Part shown: piece after piece, positions 18,497 through 28,183 of the stretch | Layout of the letters: every line of letters begins with the position of its first letter | Position numbering within the stretch: position 1 is the first letter of the stretch | Source of the DNA: Citrobacter youngae ATCC 29220 | GTDB lineage: Bacteria; Pseudomonadota; Gammaproteobacteria; Enterobacterales; Enterobacteriaceae | NCBI RefSeq assembly: GCF_000155975.1 | Contig: NZ_GG730303.1 | Coordinates: forward strand, 124,611 to 188,610 | Direction: 5' to 3' | DNA: 64,000 nucleotides | Position numbers and translations under genes: made by a program | The notes under the pieces: generated by a model | Seen by the model: the letters and a program-made list of their open reading frames with translations, nothing else | Told to the model about the DNA's origin: nothing | Database searches by the model: none

Positions 18497-19375
18497 TTAC
18501 AGGAAGTGACAGAACTTACCCACAACGCCGAGTACCACGGTAATGGCGATAAGACGCAGAGGGCTCCAGCCACGACGAACCAGCCAGAACATGGTCAATG
18601 TGTAGACCAGCGGCAAAAATGCAGGCATCAGCTTGTCTATAACGTCTGTTTGTAGTTTTACAACAGCATCGCCAGCAGTAATTTCCAGCGTGGTGCTCAG
18701 GCGAACATAGGTCGCTACCAGCGCGCCGATCACCGTCATCCCAACGATAGATGCCGCATGACCAACCTTTTTAGTGTTAGCTTTAATCAGTGGGATAGCT
18801 GCAACGCCCATTCGGTAAGCATAGTGTGCCAGCCCAAAGCGCAGACCAAGATGAACCACGTTAAACATCACAATAAAGACCACAGCGCCAAGAATAGAAC
18901 CTTGCAGCGCCAGACTTGCCCCGATACCGCCGCAAATAGGCAATAACGTTAACCAGAACATGGCGTCACCGATACCGCCAAGCGGCGCACCGACGGCAAT
19001 CTTGGTGCTTTGAATACTGTTCACATCCTGCTTGGAGCGTTCCATCGCCAGGATAATCCCGATAACAAACGTGACCAGGAACGGGTGCGTGTTGAAGAAG
19101 CCCATATGGCCTTTCATTGAACGCGCCAGATCTCGCTTGTTGGTATGGATCTTTTTCAGTGCAGGTAACAGGCCGTACAACCATCCTGATGCCTGCATAC
19201 GTTCATAGTTGAAAGAGGCTTGTAATAACATTGAACGCCAGGCAACACGGTTGATATCCTTTTTCGTCAGCTCGGCACCGATATTCTGGTCTTCATAGAC
19301 GTTTTCATTAGTGCCGGACAGCAGCGTTTCTTCGGTTCCGGAAACGTTCGGCAGAGCCGTTTGATTAGATGCCAT
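18497..19375 (-). CDS. agaE: AgaE, PTS system N-acetylgalactosamine-specific EIID component
   Basis: A 292-residue mannose-family EIID with MLLQASFNYERMQASGW and VGAPLGGIGDAMFWLTLLPI. Compared with AgaD it has about 30 extra N-terminal residues, Asn/Thr/Glu-rich, before the common ELTKKDINR start. The start at 19375 overlaps agaW by 11 nt, the same overlap as agaC/agaD. Deleted in E. coli K-12 but intact here; it completes the GalNAc transporter. Confidence 0.95.
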   Translation of the reverse strand: MASNQTALPNVSGTEETLLSGTNENVYEDQNIGAELTKKDINRVAWRSMLLQASFNYERMQASGWLYGLLPALKKIHTNKRDLARSMKGHMGFFNTHPFLVTFVIGIILAMERSKQDVNSIQSTKIAVGAPLGGIGDAMFWLTLLPICGGIGASLALQGSILGAVVFIVMFNVVHLGLRFGLAHYAYRMGVAAIPLIKANTKKVGHAASIVGMTVIGALVATYVRLSTTLEITAGDAVVKLQTDVIDKLMPAFLPLVYTLTMFWLVRRGWSPLRLIAITVVLGVVGKFCHFL

Positions 19376-20144
19376 CTTCGAATTCCTCTTTTTGTGCTGC
19401 GGGAGCTGTAGGTTCAGGTGATTTACGCAGAAAATCAATCAGCGCCATGGCCAGTGCTGCTGCGGCGATCGCCAGCACAGGGAGTTTGAGCCAGGCTGCG
19501 GCGACAAAACCCAGGATGAAGTAAGGTATATAGACGTTTTTCATCATGATTTTCAGCAGTACGGCGAAGCCGATAGCTGGCATAATGCCGCCTGCCACGC
19601 CGAGGCCGTCAATTAGGCGAGTCGGCAGAACATCTATAGCGGTTTTGGCATGTTCCGCGCCAAAGTAAATCGGCAGGAAAGCGCATAAGAAGTAGAACGC
19701 CCCCAGCGCCAGTAACGCCAGATAGTTCACCCGCTCAATGCCGTCTGTATCGGCATTCGCCGCCATGCGATCGCAGCGCGCCATCACCCCGGACATCACG
19801 GAGAAGAGGAAGGTTATACCCATTTGTACCGCTACCGCGAACGGTACAGCGACACCGACAGCTACTTCCGGTTTTACGCCAGTGGTGATGGCGAAAGTCG
19901 TTCCTACGATGGTGCCGATGATAACGTTTGGCGGCTGTGCGCCCGCCAGTGGAGCCAGACCCATCCACACCAGCTCCAGCGTACCGCCGGTTAAAATACC
20001 AGTATGCAGATCGCCCAGAATCAGGCCGACCAGCGGCCCGAGAACAACCGGGCGGTGCATGTGCGTTAACCCGTTGAACATATCCAGGCCTGCAATAAAG
20101 GCGAGAATACCCAACGCAAAAGCCTGCAACAGACTGATTTCCAT
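19365..20144 (-). CDS. agaW: AgaW, PTS system N-acetylgalactosamine-specific EIIC component
   Basis: A 259-residue mannose-family EIIC. GILTGGTLELVWMGLAPLAGAQPPN near residues 53-77 is the diagnostic loop; about seven further hydrophobic segments follow. It ends KEEFEDGI with the agaE ATG embedded. Full length here; truncated in E. coli K-12. It begins 10 nt after agaV. Confidence 0.95.
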   Translation of the reverse strand: MEISLLQAFALGILAFIAGLDMFNGLTHMHRPVVLGPLVGLILGDLHTGILTGGTLELVWMGLAPLAGAQPPNVIIGTIVGTTFAITTGVKPEVAVGVAVPFAVAVQMGITFLFSVMSGVMARCDRMAANADTDGIERVNYLALLALGAFYFLCAFLPIYFGAEHAKTAIDVLPTRLIDGLGVAGGIMPAIGFAVLLKIMMKNVYIPYFILGFVAAAWLKLPVLAIAAAALAMALIDFLRKSPEPTAPAAQKEEFEDGI

Positions 20145-20154
20145 TGTGAATCCC

Positions 20155-20628
20155 TCAGAGAAGTTTATAGAGGTCCTGGGCGGGTTCTGTTGGAACGCCC
20201 TGAACGAAGCATTCCACCCCAGCGGCTTTCAGCCCGTTGAACGCCGCTATATCGGCAGCGTCTACAGAGACCGTTTTGGCGATTTGCTGCTTGCCGTTGG
20301 CATAGTGCATATTGCCAACGTTGATACGGTTAACAGGAACACCGCCTTCGACCAGACGGAAGAAATCCGCAGGCGATTTGCAGACCAGCAGAATTTTCTG
20401 GCGATCGGCGGCACGGTGAATATTGTCGATTACTTTTTGTAGTGACCAGAAGCGCACGGCAATCCCTTCCGCCAGAACCATTTCCATCAGGTTTTGCTGC
20501 ACCGGATCTTCAGCCACCTCATCATTGGCGACCAGCACCAGATTTGCCCCCGCAAATCCGACCCATTGCACACCGACCTGACCGTGAATTAAACGTTCGT
20601 CAATGCGACTTAATACAATGTTTGGCAT
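20155..20628 (-). CDS. agaV: AgaV, PTS system N-acetylgalactosamine-specific EIIB component
   Basis: A 157-residue mannose-family EIIB. SRIDERLIHGQVGVQW contains the phosphorylated His15. Start MPNIVLSRID at 20628; the longer frame (20670) overlaps kbaZ and is not conserved. It is closely related to AgaB in the second transporter, so the two IIB-IIC-IID sets look like paralogous modules. Confidence 0.95.
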   Translation of the reverse strand: MPNIVLSRIDERLIHGQVGVQWVGFAGANLVLVANDEVAEDPVQQNLMEMVLAEGIAVRFWSLQKVIDNIHRAADRQKILLVCKSPADFFRLVEGGVPVNRINVGNMHYANGKQQIAKTVSVDAADIAAFNGLKAAGVECFVQGVPTEPAQDLYKLL

Positions 20629-20647
20629 GGTATTTTTCTCTTTCTTG

Positions 20648-21943
20648 TTATGCGTTATGGGATGAATCACCCAGGCTGGCGCAGTGATATTGCTGCAGTA
20701 TGTCCTGAATATGGTTAATGATGAGTTCTCGCGGTGTCGCGCTGAGATCTCCCTCGCGCACTTTTACGTACTGCAAGGGGAGATATTGGCTAATCAGCGG
20801 TAATGGGATCGGTTCGTCGGCCAGGTTACGCACCAGACGTTCGAATGCCTCATCAATCTGGCTGTCCGGCCAGTAGTAGCGAACCCGATCTGAGTAGCTA
20901 TATCCGCGGGCCAGACGGCGCGCGTTGCCATCGCCGTGATAGTGGCTCTGCCAGTACTCTGGTCGATCGAGCATCACGCTTTCCAGCACATGTCGCAGGC
21001 CTGAGCTGGCTTTTGCGGGCAGCAGTTCCTCTTCAATGGCGGCTAATGAAAATAAGGCTTCGCGTAGGGCAAAGGTCAGCGCCGGGCCGACTTTCAGGAT
21101 CGCGAAATGATCTTTAACCAACTGGCGTAATGACTGAGGCGTTTGGTAATCGGTGGAATGCGCTTCAAAAATCAGCGTGTCGTAGTCTTCCACCATTTTG
21201 CTGAGTGACACGGCTTTCTGCGGTTGGTAATCAATGATGTGGGTGTGATCAAATTCGACGCCGGGTTGCACCACTAGGGCGATGATGCGCGGCCAGATAT
21301 CTTCCAGTCCGCGCTTTTCAAAGGCGTGATAGTGGGCCTGCAGCGTGGCGCGTGCCGCATCCGGCGTTGTCACCGCCAGTTCGGTTAATGCTTCGTGAGC
21401 GCCGCCAGGAACCGGGACTTCCGTGCCAATCACATAGACCAGGTCAGACTCACCAAAATGCGCCACACAGGTTTCTTCGGCAACTTTTGCCAGGCGCGCG
21501 GCGCGCTCAGCGACGATTTCATCCGTCAGTGGAACCGGGTCGTTAGCACAAGACATGCTGCAATCAAGGTGGATCTTTTTAAAGCCAGCGGCGACATAGT
21601 TCTTGATCAGATCGTCAGCGTTGGCCATTGCCTGTTCTGCAGGCAGATTTTGCCAGCGGTTTGGTCCAAGGTGGTCTCCGCCGAGAATCAGCATATCCTG
21701 AGAAAAATTAAGCGAGTCGGCTAAACCGCAGACAAACCTGCGAAAATCGGCTGGTGTCATACCCGTATAGCCGCCAAACTGGTCAACCTGATTAGAGGTT
21801 GCTTCGATCAACAGCGGTGTATGATTGGCATGGGCGTAGCGTATTGCGGCTTCCAGTACGACTGGATGCGCGGAACAAACGGCATAAATCCCGTTTGCCT
21901 TCCCCCGTTTATGCTGCTCGACCATTTTAGTTAGATGTTTCAC
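20648..21943 (-). CDS. kbaZ: KbaZ (AgaZ), tagatose-bisphosphate aldolase non-catalytic subunit
   Basis: A 431-residue member of the GatZ/KbaZ family, which stabilises and activates the KbaY aldolase. Seen: [21 protein letters not shown] near the N-terminus, [12 protein letters not shown] and [11 protein letters not shown] chose the GTG at 21943 (reading [11 protein letters not shown]) with GGAGAGGAAA just upstream. The longer frame with ATG at 21994 would translate part of an AgaR operator. First gene of kbaZ-agaVWEFA. Confidence 0.93.
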   Translation of the reverse strand: MKHLTKMVEQHKRGKANGIYAVCSAHPVVLEAAIRYAHANHTPLLIEATSNQVDQFGGYTGMTPADFRRFVCGLADSLNFSQDMLILGGDHLGPNRWQNLPAEQAMANADDLIKNYVAAGFKKIHLDCSMSCANDPVPLTDEIVAERAARLAKVAEETCVAHFGESDLVYVIGTEVPVPGGAHEALTELAVTTPDAARATLQAHYHAFEKRGLEDIWPRIIALVVQPGVEFDHTHIIDYQPQKAVSLSKMVEDYDTLIFEAHSTDYQTPQSLRQLVKDHFAILKVGPALTFALREALFSLAAIEEELLPAKASSGLRHVLESVMLDRPEYWQSHYHGDGNARRLARGYSYSDRVRYYWPDSQIDEAFERLVRNLADEPIPLPLISQYLPLQYVKVREGDLSATPRELIINHIQDILQQYHCASLGDSSHNA

Positions 21944-21974
21944 TTTCCTCTCCAGGTCAGATAACTGCGACATC

Positions 21975-21996
21975 AATCTTTCGTTTTGTTTCATTT
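21975..21996 (-). promoter_or_regulatory. AgaR-like operator upstream of kbaZ
   Basis: AATCTTTCGTTTTGTTTCAT matches the AgaR motif and lies about 32-53 bp before the kbaZ GTG start, where it would block the promoter or early elongation. Confidence 0.75.
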
Positions 21997-22016
21997 AATA
22001 CTGCATCATGGTGGTA

Positions 22017-22036
22017 TAAAAATAAAACGAAAGATA
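22017..22036 (+). promoter_or_regulatory. AgaR-like operator in the kbaZ-agaR intergenic region
   Basis: AAAAATAAAACGAAAGATAA, an inverted TTTCGTTTTATTT motif, lies in the middle of the divergent region. A weaker GAAACGCAATGAAAGG copy lies near 22064. Confidence 0.7.
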
Positions 22037-22149
22037 ATGGTTTTCCGATCTGTTTCACAAAAGAAACGCAATGAAAGGTTTCAGCGTGAATCTGTCCGGC
22101 TCTTCCCTGCTTGTGGGACTTGCATTCGCGCAAAAGAAAGGCGTTAATA

Positions 22150-22175
22150 GACGAAACGAAATAAAACGAAAGAGT
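22150..22175 (+). promoter_or_regulatory. AgaR-like operator just upstream of agaR
   Basis: ACGAAACGAAATAAAACGAA, immediately before the agaR ribosome-binding region, is consistent with autoregulation. Confidence 0.75.
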
Positions 22176-22192
22176 CAACTAAAGGATTTCTT

Positions 22193-23002
22193 ATGAGTAA
22201 CACCGAGTCCTCTGCAGACAAGCGCGTTATCGGCACCAGCGAAAGGCGCGAGCAGATCATCCAGCGGTTACGGCAGCAGGGAAGCGTTCAGGTTAACGAT
22301 CTTTCCTTATTTTTTGGCGTCTCCACGGTCACGATTCGTAACGACCTCGCCTTTCTGGAAAAGCAGGGGATTGCGGTACGCGCCTATGGCGGCGCGCTGA
22401 TTTGCGATAGTAATACGCCTGGTGTGGAGCCTTCTGTTGAAGACAAAAGTTCGCTCAATACGGCGGTAAAACGCAGTATTGCCAGAGCTGCCGCAGAGTT
22501 GATTAAACCGGGGCACCGCGTGATCCTTGACTCCGGCACCACGACGTATGAAATAGCTCGCCTGATGCGCCAGCATACTAATGTTATTGCAATGACCAAC
22601 GGTATGAATGTCGCTAATGCGTTACTGGAAGCCGAAGGGGTTGAGTTGCTGATGACGGGCGGTCACTTGCGTCGTCAGTCGCAATCCTTCTATGGCGATC
22701 AGGCAGAGCAATCGCTACAAAATTATCACTTCGACATGCTGTTTCTTGGCGTTGATGCTATCGATTTAGAGCGCGGTGTTAGCACACACAATGAGGATGA
22801 AGCGCGTCTCAATCGCCGGATGTGTGAAGTGGCGGAGCGCATAATCGTCGTGACCGACTCGACCAAGTTTAACCGCTCCAGTCTGCATAAGATCATAGAT
22901 ACCCAGCGGATCGATATGATTATTGTTGATGAAGATATTCCAGAGGAGAGTCTGGAAGGATTACGTAAGCATGGGATTGAGGTTGTTCTGGTGAGTATCT
23001 GA
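22193..23002 (+). CDS. agaR: AgaR, DeoR-family repressor of the aga regulon
   Basis: A 269-residue DeoR-family regulator. N-terminal [23 protein letters not shown] and [15 protein letters not shown], about residues 18-63. The C-terminal DeoR sensor domain contains [13 protein letters not shown] and [12 protein letters not shown]. It represses the kbaZ, agaS and agaR promoters; amino-sugar phosphates are the inferred inducers. Divergent from kbaZ; convergent with garD. Confidence 0.95.
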   Translation: MSNTESSADKRVIGTSERREQIIQRLRQQGSVQVNDLSLFFGVSTVTIRNDLAFLEKQGIAVRAYGGALICDSNTPGVEPSVEDKSSLNTAVKRSIARAAAELIKPGHRVILDSGTTTYEIARLMRQHTNVIAMTNGMNVANALLEAEGVELLMTGGHLRRQSQSFYGDQAEQSLQNYHFDMLFLGVDAIDLERGVSTHNEDEARLNRRMCEVAERIIVVTDSTKFNRSSLHKIIDTQRIDMIIVDEDIPEESLEGLRKHGIEVVLVSI

Positions 23003-23040
23003 TAAAAAAGGTCGGGAAGTTTGCTCACTCCCCGACCTGT
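23003..23040 (-). terminator. intrinsic terminator of garD (also faces agaR)
   Basis: AGGTCGGG and CCCGACCT flank the loop. On the minus strand the right arm is followed by TTTTTTATC, a good terminator for garD; on the plus strand the T-tract is missing. Confidence 0.8.
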
Positions 23041-23062
23041 AATCGAATTTCACTTTCAGGAA

Positions 23063-24634
23063 TCAGGTCACGGGCGCCGGGTTAAACACCGCCAGTTGGT
23101 TGTGCAGTCCCCACTGGTCAGAGAAGGTTTTCTTACGCCCGCTGGCGACGTCGAGAATAAACTCGAACAGTTTCAGACCCACGTCTTCGATGGTCTCTTC
23201 GCCGGTGGCGATGGTGCCTGCGTTGATATCCATCAGGTCAAACCAACGATTGGCCAGCTCAGTGCGCGTCGCCATTTTTATCACCGGCACGGCCATCAGG
23301 CCGTACGGCGTACCGCGACCGGTGGTGAACACCTGCACGGTGATCCCGGAAGCAACCTGCTGCGTACCGCAGACAAAATCGCTGGCGGGCGTTGCGGCGT
23401 AAATCAGGCCCCGTTTGGTTGGACGCTGGCCCGGCGACAATACTTCGACAATCGCGCTCTTGCCAGACTTGGCGATAGAACCCAGCGCTTTTTCCACCAC
23501 GTTTGCCAGACCGCCTTTTTTGTTGCCCGGAGAAGGGTTGGCGCTGCGATCCGTTTTGCCCATATCAAGGTAGTTATCGTACCAGGCCATCTCTTCGAGC
23601 AGGCGTTTACCCACCTCTTCGTTAATCGCGCGCGGGGTCAGAAGGTGGATGGCATCGCGCACTTCGGTCACTTCCGAGAACATCACGGTCGCGCCGCAGC
23701 GTACTAGCAGGTCGGAGGCATAACCCACCGCCGGGTTGGCCGTCACGCCGGAAAACGCATCGCTGCCGCCGCACTGCATGCCGACCACCAGTTCAGATGC
23801 CGGGCAGGTTTCACGCTGACGCTGGTTGAGTTTCGCCAGATGGCGTTCGGCCACCTGCAAAATATCGGCAACCATCGATTGAAAGCCGACGTGCTTTTCA
23901 TCCTGCAGGCTGACGATGCTGGCGCTGTCGACCGGAATGCTTTTTACATCATGAGTCCCTTCCAGCAGGCGCTCTGGCTGCAGTTTTTCGCAGCCGAGGC
24001 CAATAACCATCACTTCACCGCCAAAGTTCGGGTTCAGCGCAATATTGTGGATGGTACGAATCGGCACGATGGCGGCTGGAGCGTTAATTGCCACCCCGCA
24101 GCCGTACAGGTGATTAAGCCCCACCACGCCGTCAACGTTCGGGTATTTGGGTAACAGATCGCGTTCAATGATTTTCACCATATAATCCACCACGCCCGCT
24201 ACGCAGTGCACGCTGGTGGAGATGCCGAGCAGATTCTTGGTGCCGACGCTGCCGTCCGCATTGCGATAACCTTCGAAGGTATAACCCTCAAGAGGCGGCA
24301 GCGGCTCTGGCACTTTGGTTGCCAGCGGCAGCGTCTCCAACGGCGGGGCTTTGGGCAGTTCAACCATGGATTCATCAATCCAGCTGCCGCGCGGGATATC
24401 GCGAACGGCGTAGCCTATCACTTCGCCATAACGCACAATTTCGCCGTGAACAGGAATATCGCATAGCGCCACTTTATGACCCTGGGGAATATGTTCAATG
24501 AGTTCGAGCCCGTCTGGAAAACGCGTTCCGGCTTTCAGACCATTGTCATTGACAATAATCGCCACATTATCTGTTGCGTGAACTTTAATATAAAACGCCG
24601 TTGGCGATTCTTGTCTGATTTCGATGTCGGCCAT
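23063..24634 (-). CDS. garD: GarD, D-galactarate dehydratase
   Basis: A 523-residue protein of the UxaA/GarD altronate-galactarate dehydratase family. It has an N-terminal SAF domain (about residues 1-100), a linker, and a large C-terminal catalytic domain with [27 protein letters not shown] and [13 protein letters not shown] motifs (here [12 protein letters not shown]). It dehydrates galactarate to 5-keto-4-deoxy-D-glucarate using Fe2+. Divergent from garPLRK. Related to UxaA at 53.8-55.3 kb, with which it shares the last two motifs. Confidence 0.96.
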   Translation of the reverse strand: MADIEIRQESPTAFYIKVHATDNVAIIVNDNGLKAGTRFPDGLELIEHIPQGHKVALCDIPVHGEIVRYGEVIGYAVRDIPRGSWIDESMVELPKAPPLETLPLATKVPEPLPPLEGYTFEGYRNADGSVGTKNLLGISTSVHCVAGVVDYMVKIIERDLLPKYPNVDGVVGLNHLYGCGVAINAPAAIVPIRTIHNIALNPNFGGEVMVIGLGCEKLQPERLLEGTHDVKSIPVDSASIVSLQDEKHVGFQSMVADILQVAERHLAKLNQRQRETCPASELVVGMQCGGSDAFSGVTANPAVGYASDLLVRCGATVMFSEVTEVRDAIHLLTPRAINEEVGKRLLEEMAWYDNYLDMGKTDRSANPSPGNKKGGLANVVEKALGSIAKSGKSAIVEVLSPGQRPTKRGLIYAATPASDFVCGTQQVASGITVQVFTTGRGTPYGLMAVPVIKMATRTELANRWFDLMDINAGTIATGEETIEDVGLKLFEFILDVASGRKKTFSDQWGLHNQLAVFNPAPVT

Positions 24635-25038
24635 TGTCCAGTATTCTCCAGCAAGGTGGTGATAATAGTGTGGATATTTATATTTTGAATCTAATTGTCA
24701 GTAATAAAGATTCGGTATCGTGAAATAAGAATGTCAGGAGTTTAACACTAAGAATGTGACGATGATCACTTAAACTCAGCAAGGCCACACCACCAGGAGT
24801 AGCAATACGTAAATGTGTGCATTAGCGCCCATGCGTGTGTGCATATGCCCAAAACATTATTTTAATAACGCATATTTAATGAGCGCTTGCACAATGATTA
24901 ACCTTGCGCTGCTGATTATACTGAATCACGGTTTCATAGCGTCAGATAAATTATTATGCGTTCTTATTATCGGTAATTTATTACCAGAAATATCTACCTG
25001 CTAATAATAAAAGTTTTAATGTGCCCGAGGTAATTAGA
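24635..25038. other. garD-garP divergent regulatory region
   Basis: A 404-bp AT-rich region with no credible gene; a 63-codon frame at 24813 is not conserved. It contains a near-consensus CRP site (24755-24770) and must hold the garD and garP promoters. CdaR is the known activator in E. coli; I cannot place its site. Confidence 0.6.
24755..24770. promoter_or_regulatory. CRP-type site between garD and garP
   Basis: TGTGACGATGATCACT fits TGTGA-N6-TCACA with one mismatch at the last base, about 120 bp upstream of garD. Confidence 0.65.
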
Positions 25039-26373
25039 ATGATTCTGGATACAGTTATCGAGAAAAAGAAAGGTACGCACACCCGTTATTTAATACTGCT
25101 GATAATATTTATCGTCACAGCCGTTAACTATGCGGACCGCGCGACGCTGTCAATTGCCGGGACAGAAGTGGCGAAAGAGTTACAGCTCAGCGCCATCTCA
25201 ATGGGGTACATTTTTTCCGCTTTTGGCTGGGCTTACCTGTTGATGCAAATCCCCGGCGGCTGGCTGCTCGACAAGTTCGGCTCTAAGAAAGTCTACACCT
25301 GGAGCCTGTTCTTCTGGTCGCTGTTTACCTTCCTGCAGGGCTTTGTGGACATGTTCCCGCTGGCCTGGGCCGGTATTTCAATGTTCATCATGCGCTTTAT
25401 GTTGGGCTTCTCGGAAGCACCGTCATTCCCTGCTAACGCTCGTATCGTGGCGGCCTGGTTCCCGACCAAAGAGCGCGGTACGGCATCCGCGATTTTTAAT
25501 GCGGCACAATATTTCTCCCTGGCGCTGTTTTTGCCGCTGCTGGGCTGGCTGACCTTCGCCTGGGGCTGGGCGCACGTTTTTACCGTGATGGGGGCGATTG
25601 GTTTTGTGCTCACCGGACTGTGGGTAAAGTTTATTCATAACCCAACCGATCATCCGCATATGTCGCCAGAAGAGCTGAAGTTTATCTCTGAAAACGGCGC
25701 CGTCGTGGATATGGATCATAAAAAGCCGGGCGATAAGAAATCAGGCGGTCCTAAACTGCATTATATCAAACAGTTGCTCACCAACCGTATGATGCTCGGC
25801 GTATTCTTCGGACAGTATTTTATCAACACGATTACCTGGTTTTTCCTCACCTGGTTTCCGATTTACCTGGTACAGGAAAAAGGTATGTCGATCCTGAAAG
25901 TCGGCCTGGTGGCTTCGATTCCGGCGCTGTGCGGATTTGCCGGTGGGGTGCTCGGCGGCGTGTGCTCTGATTACCTGATTAAGCGTGGTTCCAGTATCAC
26001 CCTGGCGCGTAAGCTGCCGATTGTGCTCGGAATGCTGCTCGCATCGACCATTATTCTGTGTAACTACACCGATAACACCACCCTGGTGGTGGCGCTGATG
26101 GCGCTGGCGTTCTTCGGCAAAGGCTTTGGGGCGCTGGGTTGGCCGGTGATTTCCGATACCGCACCAAAAGAGATTGTCGGTCTGTGCGGTGGGGTGTTTA
26201 ACGTATTTGGCAACGTGGCTTCCATCGTTACCCCGCTGGTAATTGGGTATCTGGTGAGCGAGCTGCACTCATTTAATGCTGCGCTGATGTTTGTAGGGTG
26301 TTCGGCGCTGATGGCAATGGTTTGCTACCTGTTTATTGTCGGTGACATTAAACGTATGGAATTGCAGAAATAA
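25039..26373 (+). CDS. garP: GarP, galactarate/glucarate/glycerate transporter (MFS)
   Basis: A 444-residue major-facilitator permease of the anion:cation symporter family (phthalate/hexuronate type), with about 12 hydrophobic segments. VTAVNYADRATLSIAG in TM1 and GSKKVYTWSLFFWS in loop 2-3 are family signatures. The ATG at 25039 (MILDTVIEKKKG) has GAGGTAA upstream and gives the known length; a GTG at 25021 is less likely. First gene of garPLRK. Confidence 0.96.
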   Translation: MILDTVIEKKKGTHTRYLILLIIFIVTAVNYADRATLSIAGTEVAKELQLSAISMGYIFSAFGWAYLLMQIPGGWLLDKFGSKKVYTWSLFFWSLFTFLQGFVDMFPLAWAGISMFIMRFMLGFSEAPSFPANARIVAAWFPTKERGTASAIFNAAQYFSLALFLPLLGWLTFAWGWAHVFTVMGAIGFVLTGLWVKFIHNPTDHPHMSPEELKFISENGAVVDMDHKKPGDKKSGGPKLHYIKQLLTNRMMLGVFFGQYFINTITWFFLTWFPIYLVQEKGMSILKVGLVASIPALCGFAGGVLGGVCSDYLIKRGSSITLARKLPIVLGMLLASTIILCNYTDNTTLVVALMALAFFGKGFGALGWPVISDTAPKEIVGLCGGVFNVFGNVASIVTPLVIGYLVSELHSFNAALMFVGCSALMAMVCYLFIVGDIKRMELQK

Positions 26374-26388
26374 ACAAAGGTATAGGCG

Positions 26389-27159
26389 ATGAATAACATG
26401 ATTTTCCCGAATAAGTTTAAAGCGGCCCTGGCGGCGCAACAGATTCAGATTGGCTGCTGGTCTGCATTAGCCAGCCCAATCAGCACCGAAGTGCTGGGCC
26501 TGGCGGGGTTCGACTGGCTGGTGCTGGACGGCGAACACGCGCCGAACGATATCTCGACGTTTATCCCACAATTAATGGCGCTTAAAGGTAGCGCCAGCGC
26601 GCCGGTAGTGCGCGTCCCCACCAACGAGCCGGTAATTATCAAGCGCCTGTTGGATATCGGGTTTTACAACTTCCTGATCCCGTTCGTTGAGACGGAAGAA
26701 GAGGCGGTGAACGCCGTGGCCTCTACCCGCTATCCGCCGGAAGGGATTCGCGGCGTGTCGGTATCCCATCGCGCCAATATGTTTGGCACCGTACCGGACT
26801 ACTTTGCGCAGTCGAATAAGAACATCACCATCATCGTGCAGATCGAAAGCCAGCAGGGCGTTGATAACGTTGATGCAATCGCGGCGACCGAAGGCGTTGA
26901 CGGCATCTTCGTCGGCCCAAGCGATCTGGCCGCGGCGTTAGGTCACCTCGGCAATGCGTCGCATCCTGATGTGCAGAAAGCTATCCAGCACATTTTTGCC
27001 CGTGCGAAAGCCCACGGCAAACCAAGCGGCATTCTGGCCCCGGTAGAGGCGGATGCGCGGCGTTATCTGGAGTGGGGCGCGACCTTTGTTGCCGTTGGCA
27101 GCGACCTGGGCGTGTTCCGTTCAGCCACGCAGAAACTGGCTGATTCTTTTAAGAAATAA
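26389..27159 (+). CDS. garL: GarL, 5-keto-4-deoxy-D-glucarate aldolase
   Basis: A 256-residue HpcH/HpaI-family class II aldolase. [12 protein letters not shown] contains the catalytic His50; QIESQQG and [12 protein letters not shown] contain the metal-binding Glu and Asp. It splits 5-keto-4-deoxy-D-glucarate into pyruvate and tartronate semialdehyde. Second gene of the operon, 15 nt after garP. Confidence 0.97.
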   Translation: MNNMIFPNKFKAALAAQQIQIGCWSALASPISTEVLGLAGFDWLVLDGEHAPNDISTFIPQLMALKGSASAPVVRVPTNEPVIIKRLLDIGFYNFLIPFVETEEEAVNAVASTRYPPEGIRGVSVSHRANMFGTVPDYFAQSNKNITIIVQIESQQGVDNVDAIAATEGVDGIFVGPSDLAAALGHLGNASHPDVQKAIQHIFARAKAHGKPSGILAPVEADARRYLEWGATFVAVGSDLGVFRSATQKLADSFKK

Positions 27160-27189
27160 CCACCATCGACAGTATAGAGAGATAAAAAT

Positions 27190-28080
27190 ATGACAATGAA
27201 AGTTGGTTTTATTGGCCTTGGTATTATGGGTAAACCAATGAGTAAAAACCTCCTTAAGGCAGGTTACTCGCTGGTGGTTGCTGACCGTAACCCGGAATCC
27301 ATTGCGGACGTGATTGCCGCAGGCGCAGAAACCGCCGCCACGGCGAAAGACATTGCCGAGCAGTGTGATGTGATCATCACCATGCTGCCGAACTCTCCGC
27401 ACGTGAAAGAGGTGGCGCTGGGCGAAGGCGGTATCATTGAAGGGGCGAAACCGGGGACGGTACTGATCGATATGAGTTCCATCGCACCGCTAGCCAGCCG
27501 TGAAATCAGCGAGGCGCTGAAAGCGAAAGGCGTGGATATGCTGGATGCGCCGGTCAGCGGCGGCGAGCCAAAAGCGATTGACGGTACGCTGTCGGTGATG
27601 GTTGGCGGCGATAAAGCGATTTTCGACAAGTACTACGATCTGCTGAAAGCGATGGCGGGTTCCGTGGTGCATACCGGTGAGATTGGCGCAGGCAACGTGA
27701 CCAAGCTGGCTAATCAGGTGATTGTGGCGCTGAACATTGCGGCGATGTCTGAAGCGCTGACGCTGGCGACTAAAGCGGGCGTGAGTCCGGAGCTGGTGTA
27801 TCAGGCGATTCGTGGCGGACTGGCGGGTAGCACCGTACTGGACGCGAAAGCGCCGATGGTGATGGACCGCAACTTTAAACCAGGTTTCCGCATTGACCTG
27901 CATATTAAAGATCTGGCGAATGCGCTGGACACCTCGCATGGCGTGGGCGCGCAGCTGCCGCTGACCGCCGCGGTGATGGAGATGATGCAGGCGCTACGCG
28001 CAGAGGGGCTGGGCAACGCCGATCATAGCGCGCTCGCATGCTATTACGAAAAACTGGCGAAAGTGGAAGTCACTCGCTAA
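27190..28080 (+). CDS. garR: GarR, tartronate semialdehyde reductase
   Basis: A 296-residue beta-hydroxyacid dehydrogenase. Rossmann motif GFIGLGIMGKPM lies near the N-terminus, with substrate loop DAPVSGGEPKA and catalytic lysine segment GNVTKLANQ. It reduces tartronate semialdehyde to D-glycerate with NAD(P)H. An ATG six bases inside (27196) is an alternative start that gives the E. coli length of 294. Confidence 0.96.
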   Translation: MTMKVGFIGLGIMGKPMSKNLLKAGYSLVVADRNPESIADVIAAGAETAATAKDIAEQCDVIITMLPNSPHVKEVALGEGGIIEGAKPGTVLIDMSSIAPLASREISEALKAKGVDMLDAPVSGGEPKAIDGTLSVMVGGDKAIFDKYYDLLKAMAGSVVHTGEIGAGNVTKLANQVIVALNIAAMSEALTLATKAGVSPELVYQAIRGGLAGSTVLDAKAPMVMDRNFKPGFRIDLHIKDLANALDTSHGVGAQLPLTAAVMEMMQALRAEGLGNADHSALACYYEKLAKVEVTR

Positions 28081-28089
28081 TGACGTCGT

Positions 28090-28159
28090 GCCCGGAGGCG
28101 CATAGCGTTCCGGGCCTACAATGCAGGCCGTAGGCCGGATAAGTGAAACGCCATCCGGC
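28090..28159. repeat. REP pair between garR and garK
   Basis: Two inverted REP palindromes lie inside the garPLRK operon. This placement is typical of REPs that protect upstream mRNA and lower expression of the downstream gene. Confidence 0.85.
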
Positions 28160-28183
28160 GTTATGCAGTAACAGGCTACCCCT

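Noticed and set aside
24813..25004. 63-codon frame between garD and garP
   Set aside because: AT-rich promoter region, no ribosome-binding site, no recognisable domain.
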